Shown here: positions 50,180 through 60,085 of the stretch, in pieces
Layout of the letters: each line of letters opens with the position of its first letter
Position numbering within the stretch: position 1 is the first letter of the stretch
Origin: JANNVK01 sp031430435
GTDB lineage: Bacteria > Acidobacteriota > Blastocatellia > Pyrinomonadales > Pyrinomonadaceae
Direction of reading: 5' to 3'
DNA length: 64,000 nucleotides
NCBI GenBank assembly: GCA_031430435.1
Contig: JANPBM010000066.1
Span: forward strand, 62,001-126,000
The notes under the pieces: model-generated
Told to the model about the DNA's origin: nothing
The model's input: only the letters and a program-made list of their open reading frames with translations
The model's database searches: none
Program-made: the position numbers and the translations under genes

Positions 50180-50457
50180 CCTTAGTCGTAATGCCCCAAC
50201 AAAAAGTTAGAATGTGTGTTTTTCGGTCGCGTAGCGACTATTATGAGTTTAGCCGTGTTTTTCAAAGCACGGTTAAAGGTTGAAAAACTCTTTTGCGGCG
50301 TAGCTGCAACTGAATTTAACTGCAAGTTTATTCAATTGTCGCTGACGCGACACGCATCTTGGTTTTGTGTTCCGTGCAATAAATTACACGGCTAAAGTCA
50401 TTTAGTCGCTACGCGACAATTAAGGAATAACTTTTTGTTGGGGTATTACCCTTAGTC
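50180..50457. mobile_element. MITE-like element with 22-bp terminal inverted repeats and 8-bp target duplication
   Basis: The 262-base element 50188-50449 begins GTAATGCCCCAACAAAAAG and ends with its inverse (50428-50449), 21 of 22 bases matching. It is flanked on both sides by CCTTAGTC (50180-50187 and 50450-50457). Inside are GTCGC-N3/4-GCGAC hairpins (for example 50226-50238) and CCGTG/CACGG stems, shared with the element at 38621-38813. No open frame, so it must be moved by a transposase encoded elsewhere. Confidence 0.88.
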
Positions 50458-50503
50458 TGCTTATTTGTTTTTACAACCATCTGAGTTTAGAATACCGTTA
50501 CCG

Positions 50504-52696
50504 ATGAACAAAAAATTTATAATCAATGTCGCCCTTTTGTTAATTGCTTTTCAGGCAATCGTTTTTGCTCAACAAGCAAAGGTTTTTACCGCCGAAGATT
50601 ATGTTCGGGCAGAAAAAATGTTGAGCTATAACACTAACCCTTTAATCGATCGCGGTTCGGTGCGTCCGACTTATCTGCCCGACGGAACATTTTGGTATCG
50701 GGCTTTGACTCCGACCGGAACCGAATATGTTTTGATAAATCCGGCTAACGGTTCACGAAAAGTTGCTTTGACTTTGGAAAAACTTATTGACGTAACGCCG
50801 AAAATTGCCATGCCGCAAGGCAATCCGAACGGTGTAACTTCGCCCGACGGAAAAAAATCCGCGTATATCAAAGATTGGAACTTGTGGGTTCTTGAGATTG
50901 AAAGCCGCAAAGAAACGCAACTGACAACCGACGGAGTTAAAGATTTCGGTTACGCAACGGACAATGCCGGTTGGATTCACAGCGACCGCGCGATTCTTGT
51001 TTGGTCAAACGATTCCAAAAAGATTGCGACATTTCAACAAGATCAACGCAATGTCAGCAATATGTATCTGGTTTCGACCAATGTCGGCGAACCGAAACTC
51101 GAAGCGTGGAAATATCCTCTGCCGCAAGACAAAGAAATTGTTAAAATCAGCCGTGTCATCATCGAAGTCGATACGCCGAAAGTTATCCGATTGCAAATGT
51201 CGCCGGACAATCATCGTTCGACGCAATGCGACGACATTTCGTGCGGCGGAAGTTGGGATGATGTGGAATGGAGTGCGGACGACAAATCGCTTGCCTTTGT
51301 TTCCACGTCGCGCGACCATAAAAAAGAAAATCTTGCCGTGGCGGACGCAACCACGGGAACAATTCGCCAAGTTTACGAAGAAATTTCTCCGACGCAATTC
51401 GAGTCGGGACAAGGTTCGACAAGTTGGCATTATTTGTCCGAAACAAACGAGTTTATCTGGTTTACCGAACGCGACGGTTGGGGACATCTTTATCTTTACG
51501 ACATCACCACGGGAAAACTGAAAAACCAAATTACATCGGGAAACTTTGCCGTGTGGAATACGGTCAAGGTCGATAAAAAGAACCGCGTTATTTATTTCAA
51601 TGCGGGCGGACGCGAAAAAGGACGCGATCCGTATTTCGGACATTTTTATCGAGTCGATTTCGACGGTAAAAACCTGCAACTGCTGACCCCCGAAGACGGA
51701 AACCATCAAGTTCAACTTTCACCGGACGGCAAATACTTTGTCGATAATTATTCAAAACCCGATGTTCCGAATGTTGCCGTGTTGCGCGACGCAAGCGGAA
51801 AACTTATTGGCACGCTCGAAAAAACTGATGTGTCGAGATTAGTTGCCGCAGGTTGGAAAGCCCCGACTCCGATTATTGTCAAAGCCCGCGACGGCGTTAC
51901 AGATTTATACGGCTTGATGTTTACGCCGACAAAGTTGGATAAAACTAAAAAATATCCGGTCATCGATTACATTTATCCGGGACCGCAAGCCGGCGGAGTC
52001 GGAAGCCGTTCGTTTATTGCTTCACGCAGCGATCATCAAGCCTTAGCCGAACTTGGTTTCGTGGTCGTCATCATCGACGGAATGTGTAATCCGCTTCGTT
52101 CAAAAGCCTTTCACGATTCTTGTTACGGAAATATGGCGGATAATACTTTGCCCGATCAAGTTGTCGGAATCAAACAACTCGCCGCTAAATATCCGTTCAT
52201 CGATGTTAATAAAGTCGGTATTTGGGGACATTCGGGCGGTGGTTTTGCTACTGCGGCGGCAATGTTTCGTTATCCGGATTTCTTCAAAGTCGGCATTTCG
52301 GAATCGGGCAATCACGACAATCGCAATTACGAAGACGATTGGGGCGAACGCTACAACGGCTTGGAAGTAAAAGACGCAAGCGGAAAATCAAACTACGAAG
52401 ACCAAGCGAATCAAAATTACGCCAAAAATTTGAAAGGCAAATTGTTGCTCGCGCACGGCGGAATGGACGACAATGTTCCGCCGCAAAATACATATTTGGT
52501 AGTCGATGCGTTGATAAAAGCGAACAAAGATTTCGATTTACTTATCATTCCGAACGCGAGACACGGTTACGGAAGCGCGAGTTTTTATATGATGCGTCGC
52601 CGTTGGGATTACTTTGTCAAAAACTTACTCGGTGCCGAACCGCCGAAAGAGTATGAATTAAAGTCCAAACAAGACCCGCGAACAATGGCGCGATAA
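50504..52696 (+). CDS. S9 family serine peptidase (dipeptidyl peptidase IV type)
   Basis: About 730 residues from ATG 50504, where a signal peptide begins (NKKFIINVALLLIAFQAIVFA). The N-terminal two thirds are a DPP4-type beta propeller (for example DNAGWIHSDRAILVWSNDSK, WYRA.. repeats and WFTERDGWGHLYLYD). The C-terminal alpha/beta-hydrolase has the nucleophile in GIWGHSGGGFATAAAM near residue 582, Asp in HGGMDDNVPPQN and His in NARHGYGSA. Exported; probably cleaves dipeptides from Xaa-Pro or Xaa-Ala N-termini. The GHSGGG form differs from the usual GWSYGG. Confidence 0.9.
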   Translation: MNKKFIINVALLLIAFQAIVFAQQAKVFTAEDYVRAEKMLSYNTNPLIDRGSVRPTYLPDGTFWYRALTPTGTEYVLINPANGSRKVALTLEKLIDVTPKIAMPQGNPNGVTSPDGKKSAYIKDWNLWVLEIESRKETQLTTDGVKDFGYATDNAGWIHSDRAILVWSNDSKKIATFQQDQRNVSNMYLVSTNVGEPKLEAWKYPLPQDKEIVKISRVIIEVDTPKVIRLQMSPDNHRSTQCDDISCGGSWDDVEWSADDKSLAFVSTSRDHKKENLAVADATTGTIRQVYEEISPTQFESGQGSTSWHYLSETNEFIWFTERDGWGHLYLYDITTGKLKNQITSGNFAVWNTVKVDKKNRVIYFNAGGREKGRDPYFGHFYRVDFDGKNLQLLTPEDGNHQVQLSPDGKYFVDNYSKPDVPNVAVLRDASGKLIGTLEKTDVSRLVAAGWKAPTPIIVKARDGVTDLYGLMFTPTKLDKTKKYPVIDYIYPGPQAGGVGSRSFIASRSDHQALAELGFVVVIIDGMCNPLRSKAFHDSCYGNMADNTLPDQVVGIKQLAAKYPFIDVNKVGIWGHSGGGFATAAAMFRYPDFFKVGISESGNHDNRNYEDDWGERYNGLEVKDASGKSNYEDQANQNYAKNLKGKLLLAHGGMDDNVPPQNTYLVVDALIKANKDFDLLIIPNARHGYGSASFYMMRRRWDYFVKNLLGAEPPKEYELKSKQDPRTMAR

Positions 52697-52704
52697 ACAA
52701 TGAA

Positions 52705-52747
52705 AAGCAGATAATCAAGTTGTTTGATTATCTGCTTAATTTTTTAG
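52705..52747. terminator. Bidirectional terminator
   Basis: A 14-bp perfect stem AAGCAGATAATCAA with its inverse (52705-52718 with 52724-52737), loop GTTGT, then AATTTTTT. Between the convergent S9 peptidase and oxidoreductase genes. Confidence 0.92.
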
Positions 52748-52794
52748 CTTTTGCGTCTCTGCGGCAATGAATTAAAAACTCGGCTTCGCGTTAC

Positions 52795-53871
52795 TCAGAT
52801 TTTTATCATCGATTTTGTTGCGTGCGATTCTCTCGCCGCATCCAACACAATTTGGCATTTGTAACCGTCTGCAAAAGTTGCGGCGTTCGGAATCTCGGTT
52901 CTGCCTGCTTGCAAAGTTAACACAATTTCCCGCGCAAAGTTCATAAAACCACGAGACCAACCGCCGACAGTTGTCTTCGGCGGAGGTTCACCCAAATCGA
53001 TTTCAAGTTTTGCCCAAGAGTTTTTGTCTGCCGTTGAACGCCAAACTTCGCCGCCTTCTTCAACAACTATCGAACCTTCGGTGCCGAAAATTTCCAAACG
53101 ATGTTCATATTTGCCGGATTCGACGACGGACAGCGAAACTGTTCCGCTTGCGTCTGCCGTTAAATCGTTTTCCGCAAATTTTAAGATTAAATTTGATTCG
53201 TCATCAGCCGTGACGGTTTTCAGTTCGCCGGTTGCATCAGTTCGTTGTTTCACATTTGTTTTCAGTTGACAAAAAACATCGGTAATTTCCGTGCCGAGCA
53301 TCCAACGAAATGTGTCGATTGCGTGCGAACCGATGGCGCCCAAAGCACCGCCGCCCGCATTTATATCCGACCACCAATTCCATTTTACGCTTTGTGTGCC
53401 GCGTGAAGCGTTGCGAAACATTGTTTTGAAATGAATAATCTTGCCGATTTCACCGTTCCGAATCATCTCAAATGCTTTTCTTCTGCCGTTCAAAAATCGT
53501 AATTCGTGGTCAATTACTGCCAAAATGTTCGCAGCTTTCGCTTTTGTCGTCATTTCGAGAGCTTCGGCAACATTCATCGCCATCGGTTTTTCGCACAAAA
53601 TATGCTTTCCGTAAGCGATTGCGTGAAGCGTTTGCTCGTAATGCAAATTTGTCGGCGTAGTGATGCAAATCAAATCAACCTCAGTATTTTCAACCGTTTC
53701 ACGCCAATTATCGGTAAAATGTTTGATGCCGAAATCGTTGGCAACTCGTTCCGTGTTCGCCAAATTTCTGCCGGCAACCGAAACAACCTCCGTTTCGGGA
53801 CAATTCAAAAATGCGGGAATTTGAACGAGTCTGGCAAAACCTGTACCGATAATTCCAATCTTAATTTTCAT
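52795..53871 (-). CDS. Gfo/Idh/MocA family NAD(P)-dependent oxidoreductase
   Basis: 358 residues. The N-terminal Rossmann fold has GIIGTGFARLVQIPAFL (residues 6-22), then ITTPTNLHYEQTLHA and the EKPMAMNVAEA signature with catalytic-type Lys near residue 94. The C-terminal half is the GFO_IDH_MocA alpha/beta domain with GGGALGAIGSHAIDTFRWM near 170. These enzymes oxidise or reduce sugars, inositols and related alcohols; the substrate is unknown. Single gene between two terminators. Confidence 0.93.
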   Translation of the reverse strand: MKIKIGIIGTGFARLVQIPAFLNCPETEVVSVAGRNLANTERVANDFGIKHFTDNWRETVENTEVDLICITTPTNLHYEQTLHAIAYGKHILCEKPMAMNVAEALEMTTKAKAANILAVIDHELRFLNGRRKAFEMIRNGEIGKIIHFKTMFRNASRGTQSVKWNWWSDINAGGGALGAIGSHAIDTFRWMLGTEITDVFCQLKTNVKQRTDATGELKTVTADDESNLILKFAENDLTADASGTVSLSVVESGKYEHRLEIFGTEGSIVVEEGGEVWRSTADKNSWAKLEIDLGEPPPKTTVGGWSRGFMNFAREIVLTLQAGRTEIPNAATFADGYKCQIVLDAARESHATKSMIKI

Positions 53872-53889
53872 AATTCAATTAAAACAAAA

Positions 53890-53913
53890 GCGTGAAGTTT
53901 TGCAACCTCACGC
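53890..53913 (-). terminator. Terminator of the PilZ-like gene
   Basis: GCGTGAAGTT/AACCTCACGC (53890-53899 with 53904-53913, one mismatch), loop TTGC, with T-rich sequence on the minus-strand exit side. Confidence 0.75.
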
Positions 53914-53941
53914 CGTAAATTTATGTTTGGCTTAATTTTTT

Positions 53942-54427
53942 TTAGTTTTGCGTGGTGTGCAAAAGCAGTTCGGTTGAATTCGACTTTCTGAGACGAAGAT
54001 AATCTTCGTAAAGATTGCGATCGCGCGAACTCATTATGGTAATTTTTGCACCGACCAGATATTTGGGTAAAGACGTATGCTGTCCGACTTGTTCGTAACG
54101 TTGCCCGATGACCTGCATCGCCACATTGCCGTTCGGTAATGTAACGATGACGTTTAAAGTTCTGCCTTCACCGACCAAATAGTTTTCTCCGAGACGTATG
54201 AACGGGACGATAAACGCAATTCCGTCGTTACTGAAATCTTTAGTCTCACCATTAAATTTCGGAGGTTCTTCTTGTGCGACAAGTCTGCCTGTTTCTCTCT
54301 TTCGCAAACTTCCTGCTTTCCCGTCGGGTTCGACCGAAACTGTCATCGGAAAACTGAAGCCTTGGCGAGGTGGAGACAAATAGTTCCTCACAGACTCGTT
54401 TAGTTTCCTAACGAATTTGCCTATCAT
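53942..54427 (-). CDS. PilZ-domain-like protein
   Basis: 161 residues. The region GETKDFSNDGIAFIVPFIRL near residue 60 resembles the D/NxSxxG motif of PilZ domains, and the beta-rich continuation (LNVIVTLPNGNVAMQVIG, LVGAKITIMSSRDRNLYEDYL) fits. The N-terminal RxxxR needed for cyclic-di-GMP binding is represented at best by LRKRETGR, so ligand binding is uncertain. Probably a cytosolic regulator of motility or polysaccharide. Confidence 0.65.
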   Translation of the reverse strand: MIGKFVRKLNESVRNYLSPPRQGFSFPMTVSVEPDGKAGSLRKRETGRLVAQEEPPKFNGETKDFSNDGIAFIVPFIRLGENYLVGEGRTLNVIVTLPNGNVAMQVIGQRYEQVGQHTSLPKYLVGAKITIMSSRDRNLYEDYLRLRKSNSTELLLHTTQN

Positions 54428-54522
54428 CTCTTGTTTCCTTAAAAAACAAATCTCTTACTACCGGTTATACAAACTTTATATCTTTTTTACTTGGAAAAAG
54501 CAACAAAAATTTTACATAAAAA

Positions 54523-54554
54523 CAAGAAAAAACACGACTTAGCGTGTTTTCTTG
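54523..54554 (-). terminator. Terminator of the lipoprotein gene at 54592
   Basis: CAAGAAAA-AACACG pairs with CGTGTTTTCTTG (54543-54554) around ACTTAG, with T-rich minus-strand exit. Confidence 0.7.
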
Positions 54555-54591
54555 CGAGATTTTCTTAAAGTAAAACATTAACTGAGCGTGG

Positions 54592-55482
54592 TTATTTTTT
54601 GATAGGCATACCTTTATTGTCGTCACTTTTCACTTTAGATTTTTTTTCACCCGAATCAAAAAAATATGACAGCTTTCCGGTTTTTCCGTACTTTTCGGGT
54701 TCAGCGGTGGCAACATATCGTTTTTTATCCGAAGCCGTCGTGATTGTAAACCGATAACCCGTTGATTCCGTTGTTTGAATATCAATCGGCAACAAACCTT
54801 TTGAAACCAAAGTTCCGAGATCGGTAACTTCGCCGTTGTTTTGAACCGAATAAACATATTGCGCTTTTTGAATTCGTTCAAACATTTCTTCGACTTCGCT
54901 TTGATGAATCTCTATTCGCAGATTAAAAAGATAGTTTTTACCTTGTTTTTTAACTTCGCTTTCGGCTTTATCGTCAACCAACAAAAGCGTCCAACCATCG
55001 TTTTCAAAACGAAGTTTCAATTCGGTGATATTCATTTGTTGGTCTTCGTCGGGCAGTTTGGCAAAAACACTGGCAGTTGCACCCACCGTTTGCTCGCCGT
55101 TTATTTCGATTTCTTCGGGAGTTTCGCCGGCAAGTTGTTCAAAATACGGGCGTAAATCCTCGATTTCGGCTGGCGATAAACCTTCGATGGCGCCTTTGAG
55201 ATTGGTCATCAACATGGCATCGAAAAATCGTTTTTCACGCAATGCTTTATAAAATGTCCGAACCGAAGCCGCCGGAGATTTCGGCGTAACCGCAATCGAA
55301 TTTTTCATCGCCGAACTTTTTACTTCGGTTGCCGACAAATTCTCGGACGCAACTTTTTTCTCGGTAACTGCGGTTTCAGGCTTTAACGCGGTTTGCGTTT
55401 TTTCCGCAGATTCATTGTGCGCCGAAACAGCGCAACCGCTGACGATGGCGATGGCAACAAAAAGTGAAATTTTTTTGAACAT
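54592..55482 (-). CDS. Putative lipoprotein, unknown function
   Basis: 296 residues. The N-terminus MFKKISLFVAIAIVSGCAVS ends in a lipobox-like SGC, so it is probably lipid-anchored. A Lys/Thr/Ala-rich linker (25-75) follows. Residues ~75-180 (VRTFYKALREKRFFDAMLMT) resemble NTF2-like DUF4878-type domains. A C-terminal beta domain (TESTGYRFTITTASDKKRYV) ends in a charged tail and resembles pseudopilin-like segments. Function unknown. Confidence 0.72.
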   Translation of the reverse strand: MFKKISLFVAIAIVSGCAVSAHNESAEKTQTALKPETAVTEKKVASENLSATEVKSSAMKNSIAVTPKSPAASVRTFYKALREKRFFDAMLMTNLKGAIEGLSPAEIEDLRPYFEQLAGETPEEIEINGEQTVGATASVFAKLPDEDQQMNITELKLRFENDGWTLLLVDDKAESEVKKQGKNYLFNLRIEIHQSEVEEMFERIQKAQYVYSVQNNGEVTDLGTLVSKGLLPIDIQTTESTGYRFTITTASDKKRYVATAEPEKYGKTGKLSYFFDSGEKKSKVKSDDNKGMPIKK

Positions 55483-55548
55483 TATTTACTCCGAAGATTA
55501 ATAGATATGATGTTTTGGAAGTGTTTTTTTTTAAAATGCGCGAAAGAA

Positions 55549-55581
55549 AACGACACACTAGAAACATTATAGCGTGTCGTG
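55549..55581 (-). terminator. Hairpin after the carboxypeptidase-regulatory-like gene
   Basis: ACGACACACT pairs with AGCGTGTCGT (55550-55559 with 55571-55580, one mismatch), with T-rich minus-strand exit TTTTCTTTC. Confidence 0.65.
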
Positions 55582-55606
55582 TTAAAAATTGTAAAACTAA
55601 ATTAAA

Positions 55607-57655
55607 CTATTTTTTCATTTTTATCGAAATCGTGCTTGATTTATTTGGCTCGATTGTAAATTTTTGAGCATCTTTCATCATCTCATCGACAAATTTTTGC
55701 ATATCTTGGGTCGTGCCGAAGTTTTGTTTTTCGACAAAAATAGCGGCAAATTCAGACGGCGGAAGTTTTATTTCAAACTCGCCGTTTTCGTCTGTTTTTA
55801 CGTTTCGGGCGTTCGTCAGTAAGTTTTGTTTTGCTTTGGTTGTCGGCACGAACAGAAGTAAAACATTTTTCGCGGGTTCGTTTGCGGCATTCAAAACTTT
55901 ACCTTTTAATGTGCCGAAATCTTTGCCGAGAACAACTTGCACACCTTTTAAGATTTCGCCATCTTTCACCTCGATCGGATTTGTCAGCAAATCTATATTT
56001 CGGAAAGTCGCCGACTTAACGTAATAATCATTTTCTCCGCAATAAAAAGCAAACTTCGTTTTTCCTTCCGCAACGTCTTCCAATTCAAAGTTATGGTCAA
56101 AAGTGTTTCTTTTTTGCCGTCCTTTCTCGTTATATTCAAACTCTGTGTTGTAAATCACGTTGCTCGCGGTACTTTCATCGTTTTCGTCTATTGCCGAGAC
56201 CGTAAAACTTGTCGGCATTTCTTCGCCGGTTTCAGCCTTAACCGTTCCCGAAATTGTCGCCCCGAAACCCATTTCGATTCTTAAATCTTCAACGTCCTTT
56301 TCTTCAATGGAAATTTCTTGAATTCGTTTGGAAAATTTCGGTGTTTTCTTTTGATTTGCCAAAATTTCGGCTGAATTCGCCCCGTATCTGACAGCATTCG
56401 CAGCCGGAGCATTGGCAGCGTAACCGTCGGTATTTGAAGAGCTTCCGTAAATTTGTTTTTTCTCGTCGAATTGACTGTTTTGCGCAACAATCGTTGCCCG
56501 ATAAATTCCGGCGGGCATTTCTTTGAACACAAATTTGCCTTCATCGTCGGTAGTCGAATTTTGGCTGAGTCTTTCATCGCCAAAAGGCATGGCGGTTTTA
56601 TCGCCGACACGTTTCAAAGTTATTTTCGCGTTTTTAATCGGCAATTTATCTTTGCCGGCGATAATTTTCCCTTCGATTTTATGGAGTTCGCGGTTGGGAA
56701 TGACAAGATTTATTTCGATTGTTTCCTGACCAAGCGCGAGATTGATAAGTTGCGCCTTTTCCGAATCAAAAACATCGGGATAAAACATCGTCAGAAAAGA
56801 TGTGTTGCCGCCGAAAAACGAGGCTTCAAAACCATACCGCCCTTGATCTTTATTGTCGCTGTGCGTGGCATTTTCCGAAACTTTGACAATATATTCGCCT
56901 TCGGGCAAACCCGCAAAACGATAAACTCCGCGATCGTCGGTTTGATAAATTCCGGCTGATTGCGTCATCGCCATCACAATGGCGGAAAAGTTAGGAATTA
57001 CGGGAATAAATTTATCGTCGACTTTACGCAAAATCTGGACGCTGACACCGATTGCCGCGTCGCCGTCCGCATACATAATTCTGCCGGAAATCGCACCGCC
57101 GCGTTTTGCGGGAACTTGCACGTCAAGGTCGTTTATGCCGTTGACGGTAATCGGCTCAAACTTAATGAAAGCATCTTTTGTGCCTTCTTCTTCTCTCAAC
57201 TGACTGATGTCTGCATACGCAAACGGCGAAACTACGCCCGGTGCGTTGACCATCGCGTAATAAGTTCCGGCTCGCACATTTTTGATTTGAAAATTACCGT
57301 CGGCATCGGTTATGCCGGAAAATTCGCGTCCGCCGCCCAAATTTTTCGGCATCAGCATTATCGAAGCGCGTTTGACCGATCTGCCTGTGTCTTCGTAGTA
57401 AACACGCCCGCGAATCGTTGTGTTTGCCGGTTCAAGTTCTTTGACTTCGACAGAATTATTCGCTTCGCCCGAATCGGCGCTCCTTGTTTCAACAGGTACC
57501 GGAGTACGTTTCGGCTTTGGTGTTTTTCGTGGAGTCGGTGTCGGCGCAACATTTGCGTTTGCCGTCGTTCTCATTGGTTTGACAACCGCTGTGTTTGTAT
57601 TTTGAGCATTTGCCGATGAAATTATCAGCGCCAAAAAGATTATTTTCTTAAACAT
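55607..57655 (-). CDS. Secreted protein with repeated carboxypeptidase-regulatory-like (Ig-like) domains
   Basis: 682 residues with a signal peptide (MFKKIIFLALIISSANAQ) and a Thr/Pro-rich linker (residues 20-70). At least four CarboxypepD_reg-like beta sandwiches follow, recognisable by TTIRGRVYYEDTGRSV, GGAISGRIMYADGDAAIG, HKIEGKIIAGKDKLPI and FGTLKGKVLNAANEPAKN, each followed by a TDxxGxFxxxxLPxGxY-type end. There is no peptidase domain. Such proteins abound in Acidobacteriota and Bacteroidota cell envelopes and may aid surface binding or assembly; the exact role is unknown. Confidence 0.88.
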   Translation of the reverse strand: MFKKIIFLALIISSANAQNTNTAVVKPMRTTANANVAPTPTPRKTPKPKRTPVPVETRSADSGEANNSVEVKELEPANTTIRGRVYYEDTGRSVKRASIMLMPKNLGGGREFSGITDADGNFQIKNVRAGTYYAMVNAPGVVSPFAYADISQLREEEGTKDAFIKFEPITVNGINDLDVQVPAKRGGAISGRIMYADGDAAIGVSVQILRKVDDKFIPVIPNFSAIVMAMTQSAGIYQTDDRGVYRFAGLPEGEYIVKVSENATHSDNKDQGRYGFEASFFGGNTSFLTMFYPDVFDSEKAQLINLALGQETIEINLVIPNRELHKIEGKIIAGKDKLPIKNAKITLKRVGDKTAMPFGDERLSQNSTTDDEGKFVFKEMPAGIYRATIVAQNSQFDEKKQIYGSSSNTDGYAANAPAANAVRYGANSAEILANQKKTPKFSKRIQEISIEEKDVEDLRIEMGFGATISGTVKAETGEEMPTSFTVSAIDENDESTASNVIYNTEFEYNEKGRQKRNTFDHNFELEDVAEGKTKFAFYCGENDYYVKSATFRNIDLLTNPIEVKDGEILKGVQVVLGKDFGTLKGKVLNAANEPAKNVLLLFVPTTKAKQNLLTNARNVKTDENGEFEIKLPPSEFAAIFVEKQNFGTTQDMQKFVDEMMKDAQKFTIEPNKSSTISIKMKK

Positions 57656-57672
57656 AGATTAACCTCAAATAA

Positions 57673-57710
57673 AAAATCGCCTCTGCGAAGTATAACGCAA
57701 AGGCAATTTT
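57673..57710 (-). terminator. Terminator of the OPT transporter gene
   Basis: AAAATCGCCTCTGCG pairs with CGCAAAGGCAATTTT (57673-57687 with 57696-57710, two mismatches), followed on the minus strand by TTTTATTT. Confidence 0.75.
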
Positions 57711-57733
57711 TACGAAAGACTTTTATTTACAAA

Positions 57734-60085
57734 TCAATCTTTCTTTTTACCTGTCAACAACAGTTCACGCCCGACATAATAAAGAATCAATGCCAAAATC
57801 CAAAACGGAATCATTCCGAGCCAGTCCGCGTTATCTCCTTTGAACCAAGGGTTTCCGGTATCTGCCCAAGTTGCCCAACCGTCTTTTATACCTTTTAGTT
57901 TTTTCAAAAATTCAAAGTTTTCAAGACTGAACAAAGCAACCATAATTCCCGCAATCGCGGCTCCCGCGATATAGCCGGATGCCATCAAAACGCCGTTTGA
58001 TTTATCGGTTTCGGCATCAACTTCTTCGGTAGTCAGATTTTTACTCGCAAGTTTTTTCTTCAAATAAAGATCGACTGCCCAACGAACCGTTCCGCCGATA
58101 AAAATCGGCATCGAGGTTGCAATCGGCAAATAAAGCCCGACGGCAAACGCCAAACTCGGCACACCCGAAAGTTCGAGCATAATTGCAATCATTGCGCCGA
58201 TTAAGACTAATCCCCACGGAAGTTCCTGGTTCAAAATTCCTTTGATAATATAGCTCATCAACGTTGCTTTCGGTGCATCGTAACGAGTTAAATCTTCACC
58301 GTTATCGCCTTTTTTCAACACTCCGTTAATACCCGGATCTACAAAATATGCCGGTTTTCCTTGTTTATCAACCAAATACTTGCCGACAATTCCTACTTTC
58401 GGATCGGTGTTTTGCCAAACTTGATAGATTGCCGTGTCAGTTTCTTTATATTTGCCGTTGTGAATCGGCTCGGCTTTATATTTTCCGCCTTCTTTGAATA
58501 ATTGATTTTCTTTAACCCGGAAATCCGCTACGAAACTCTCCGGTTTAACTTTTTGATAATATGTTTCCGAATTATTTAAGGTTACAAGCAACGGACCCAA
58601 AACAAGCGCGGAAGCCAATGCGCCGAATAAAATTGCAATTTGTTGTTTTTTCGGAGTTCCGCCAACCCAAAATCCCGTCTTCAAATCTTGCGAAGTTGTT
58701 CCGCCGTTTGATGCCGCAATGCAAACAATTCCGCCGATCGATAATGCCGTAACAAAATACGGATCGGCAGTTGTCCAACCTAAAACCAAGAAAACCAGGC
58801 AAGTTATGAGCAAAGTCGCAACCGTCATTCCTGATATCGGGTTAGACGAAGAACCGATTTCACCTGTTAATCTGGATGAAACCGTTACAAATAAAAAGCC
58901 GAGAACAATAATCAAAACGGCTCCGACGATTGAAACTTTCCAATCGGTAAAGACAGACAAACCAAGTTGAGGAAGAAGCAAAACGCCGGCGATAAGTCCA
59001 ATAATTCCGACAATCACCCATTTCATCGAAATATCTTGGTCAGTTCGCGGAAGTTTTGAACCGTCTGCGTTCTTTCCGCCGCCGGTTAAATCAGCCAAAC
59101 CTGATTTCAGACCGCTCCAAATTGTCGGCAATGAACGACATAAAGAAATAACTCCGGCTGCCGCTACCGCACCTGCTCCGATATATAAAATGTATGAACC
59201 GCGAATCTGTCCGGCAGACATTTCGCTGATGTTTTTACTCAGTTGAGGAGCAATCGGAGCCGTTGCGGAATCGCCGAAAAATTTGATTAAAGGAATTAAA
59301 ACTAAATACGACAAAACACCGCCGCCGAGCATAATTCCCGAAACATACGGACCAATAATATAACCGACACCGAGCAACGCCGGATTATTTTCAAGCGCAA
59401 ACGAACCGCCCTTGATGGTATTGTCCGATAATTCCTTCGCGGGTTCGGGATTCCATAAACTGAAAACCTGCATCAAAACGTTGTATAAAAATCCGAGACC
59501 GAAACCAACGCCGATAATTTTTCCGCCTTGCAACGCGGCATCATCATCCTCGTTTATATCAACAAGTTGCGAAGCATTCCGCGATTCTTTCGACGCTCCT
59601 GCCTTTAAAACTTCCGCGCATGCCGTTCCTTCGGGATATTTCAAATAACCGTGTTGCTCTTTTATCAAAGCCCGTCGCAACGGAATCATCAATAAAATCC
59701 CCAACAATCCGCCGAAAACCGCGACTAAAGTTGATTGAACAAGATTCAGGTCAAAACCTAAAATCATAATCGCAGGCATTGTTACGCCAACGCCAAACGC
59801 AATCGATTCACCCGCTGAACCTGCGGTTTGCATAATGTTTCCTTCCAAAATCGTGGCATCTTTCACCCCGAATTTTGAAAGCAAGCGAAACAACGTAATC
59901 GCAATAACCGCGACAGGAATCGAAGCTGAAACTGTAAGTCCTGTTTTCAAAACAAGATACAGCGACGAAGCACCAAACACGATGCCGAGCAATGTTCCGA
60001 TTAACAACGGCAACGGCGTTAGTTCACGCAACGTGGACGAATCGGGAATATACGATTTGAAATTTTCAAGATACGGATTCTTCAT
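57734..60085 (-). CDS. OPT family oligopeptide transporter
   Basis: About 783 residues from ATG 60085 with AAGGAGA upstream (a TTG one codon earlier is in frame). Around 14-16 hydrophobic segments span the protein. OPT-typical segments include LGIVFGASSLYLVLKTGLTV near 36, GNIMQTAGSAGESIAFG near 85, PEGTACAEVL near 150, and SNPISGMTVATLLITCLV near 415. A non-membrane loop with VDPGINGVLKKGDNG lies near 590. The prokaryotic OPT group imports oligopeptides or metal chelates, probably with protons. Substrate unknown. Confidence 0.93.
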   Translation of the reverse strand: MKNPYLENFKSYIPDSSTLRELTPLPLLIGTLLGIVFGASSLYLVLKTGLTVSASIPVAVIAITLFRLLSKFGVKDATILEGNIMQTAGSAGESIAFGVGVTMPAIMILGFDLNLVQSTLVAVFGGLLGILLMIPLRRALIKEQHGYLKYPEGTACAEVLKAGASKESRNASQLVDINEDDDAALQGGKIIGVGFGLGFLYNVLMQVFSLWNPEPAKELSDNTIKGGSFALENNPALLGVGYIIGPYVSGIMLGGGVLSYLVLIPLIKFFGDSATAPIAPQLSKNISEMSAGQIRGSYILYIGAGAVAAAGVISLCRSLPTIWSGLKSGLADLTGGGKNADGSKLPRTDQDISMKWVIVGIIGLIAGVLLLPQLGLSVFTDWKVSIVGAVLIIVLGFLFVTVSSRLTGEIGSSSNPISGMTVATLLITCLVFLVLGWTTADPYFVTALSIGGIVCIAASNGGTTSQDLKTGFWVGGTPKKQQIAILFGALASALVLGPLLVTLNNSETYYQKVKPESFVADFRVKENQLFKEGGKYKAEPIHNGKYKETDTAIYQVWQNTDPKVGIVGKYLVDKQGKPAYFVDPGINGVLKKGDNGEDLTRYDAPKATLMSYIIKGILNQELPWGLVLIGAMIAIMLELSGVPSLAFAVGLYLPIATSMPIFIGGTVRWAVDLYLKKKLASKNLTTEEVDAETDKSNGVLMASGYIAGAAIAGIMVALFSLENFEFLKKLKGIKDGWATWADTGNPWFKGDNADWLGMIPFWILALILYYVGRELLLTGKKKD

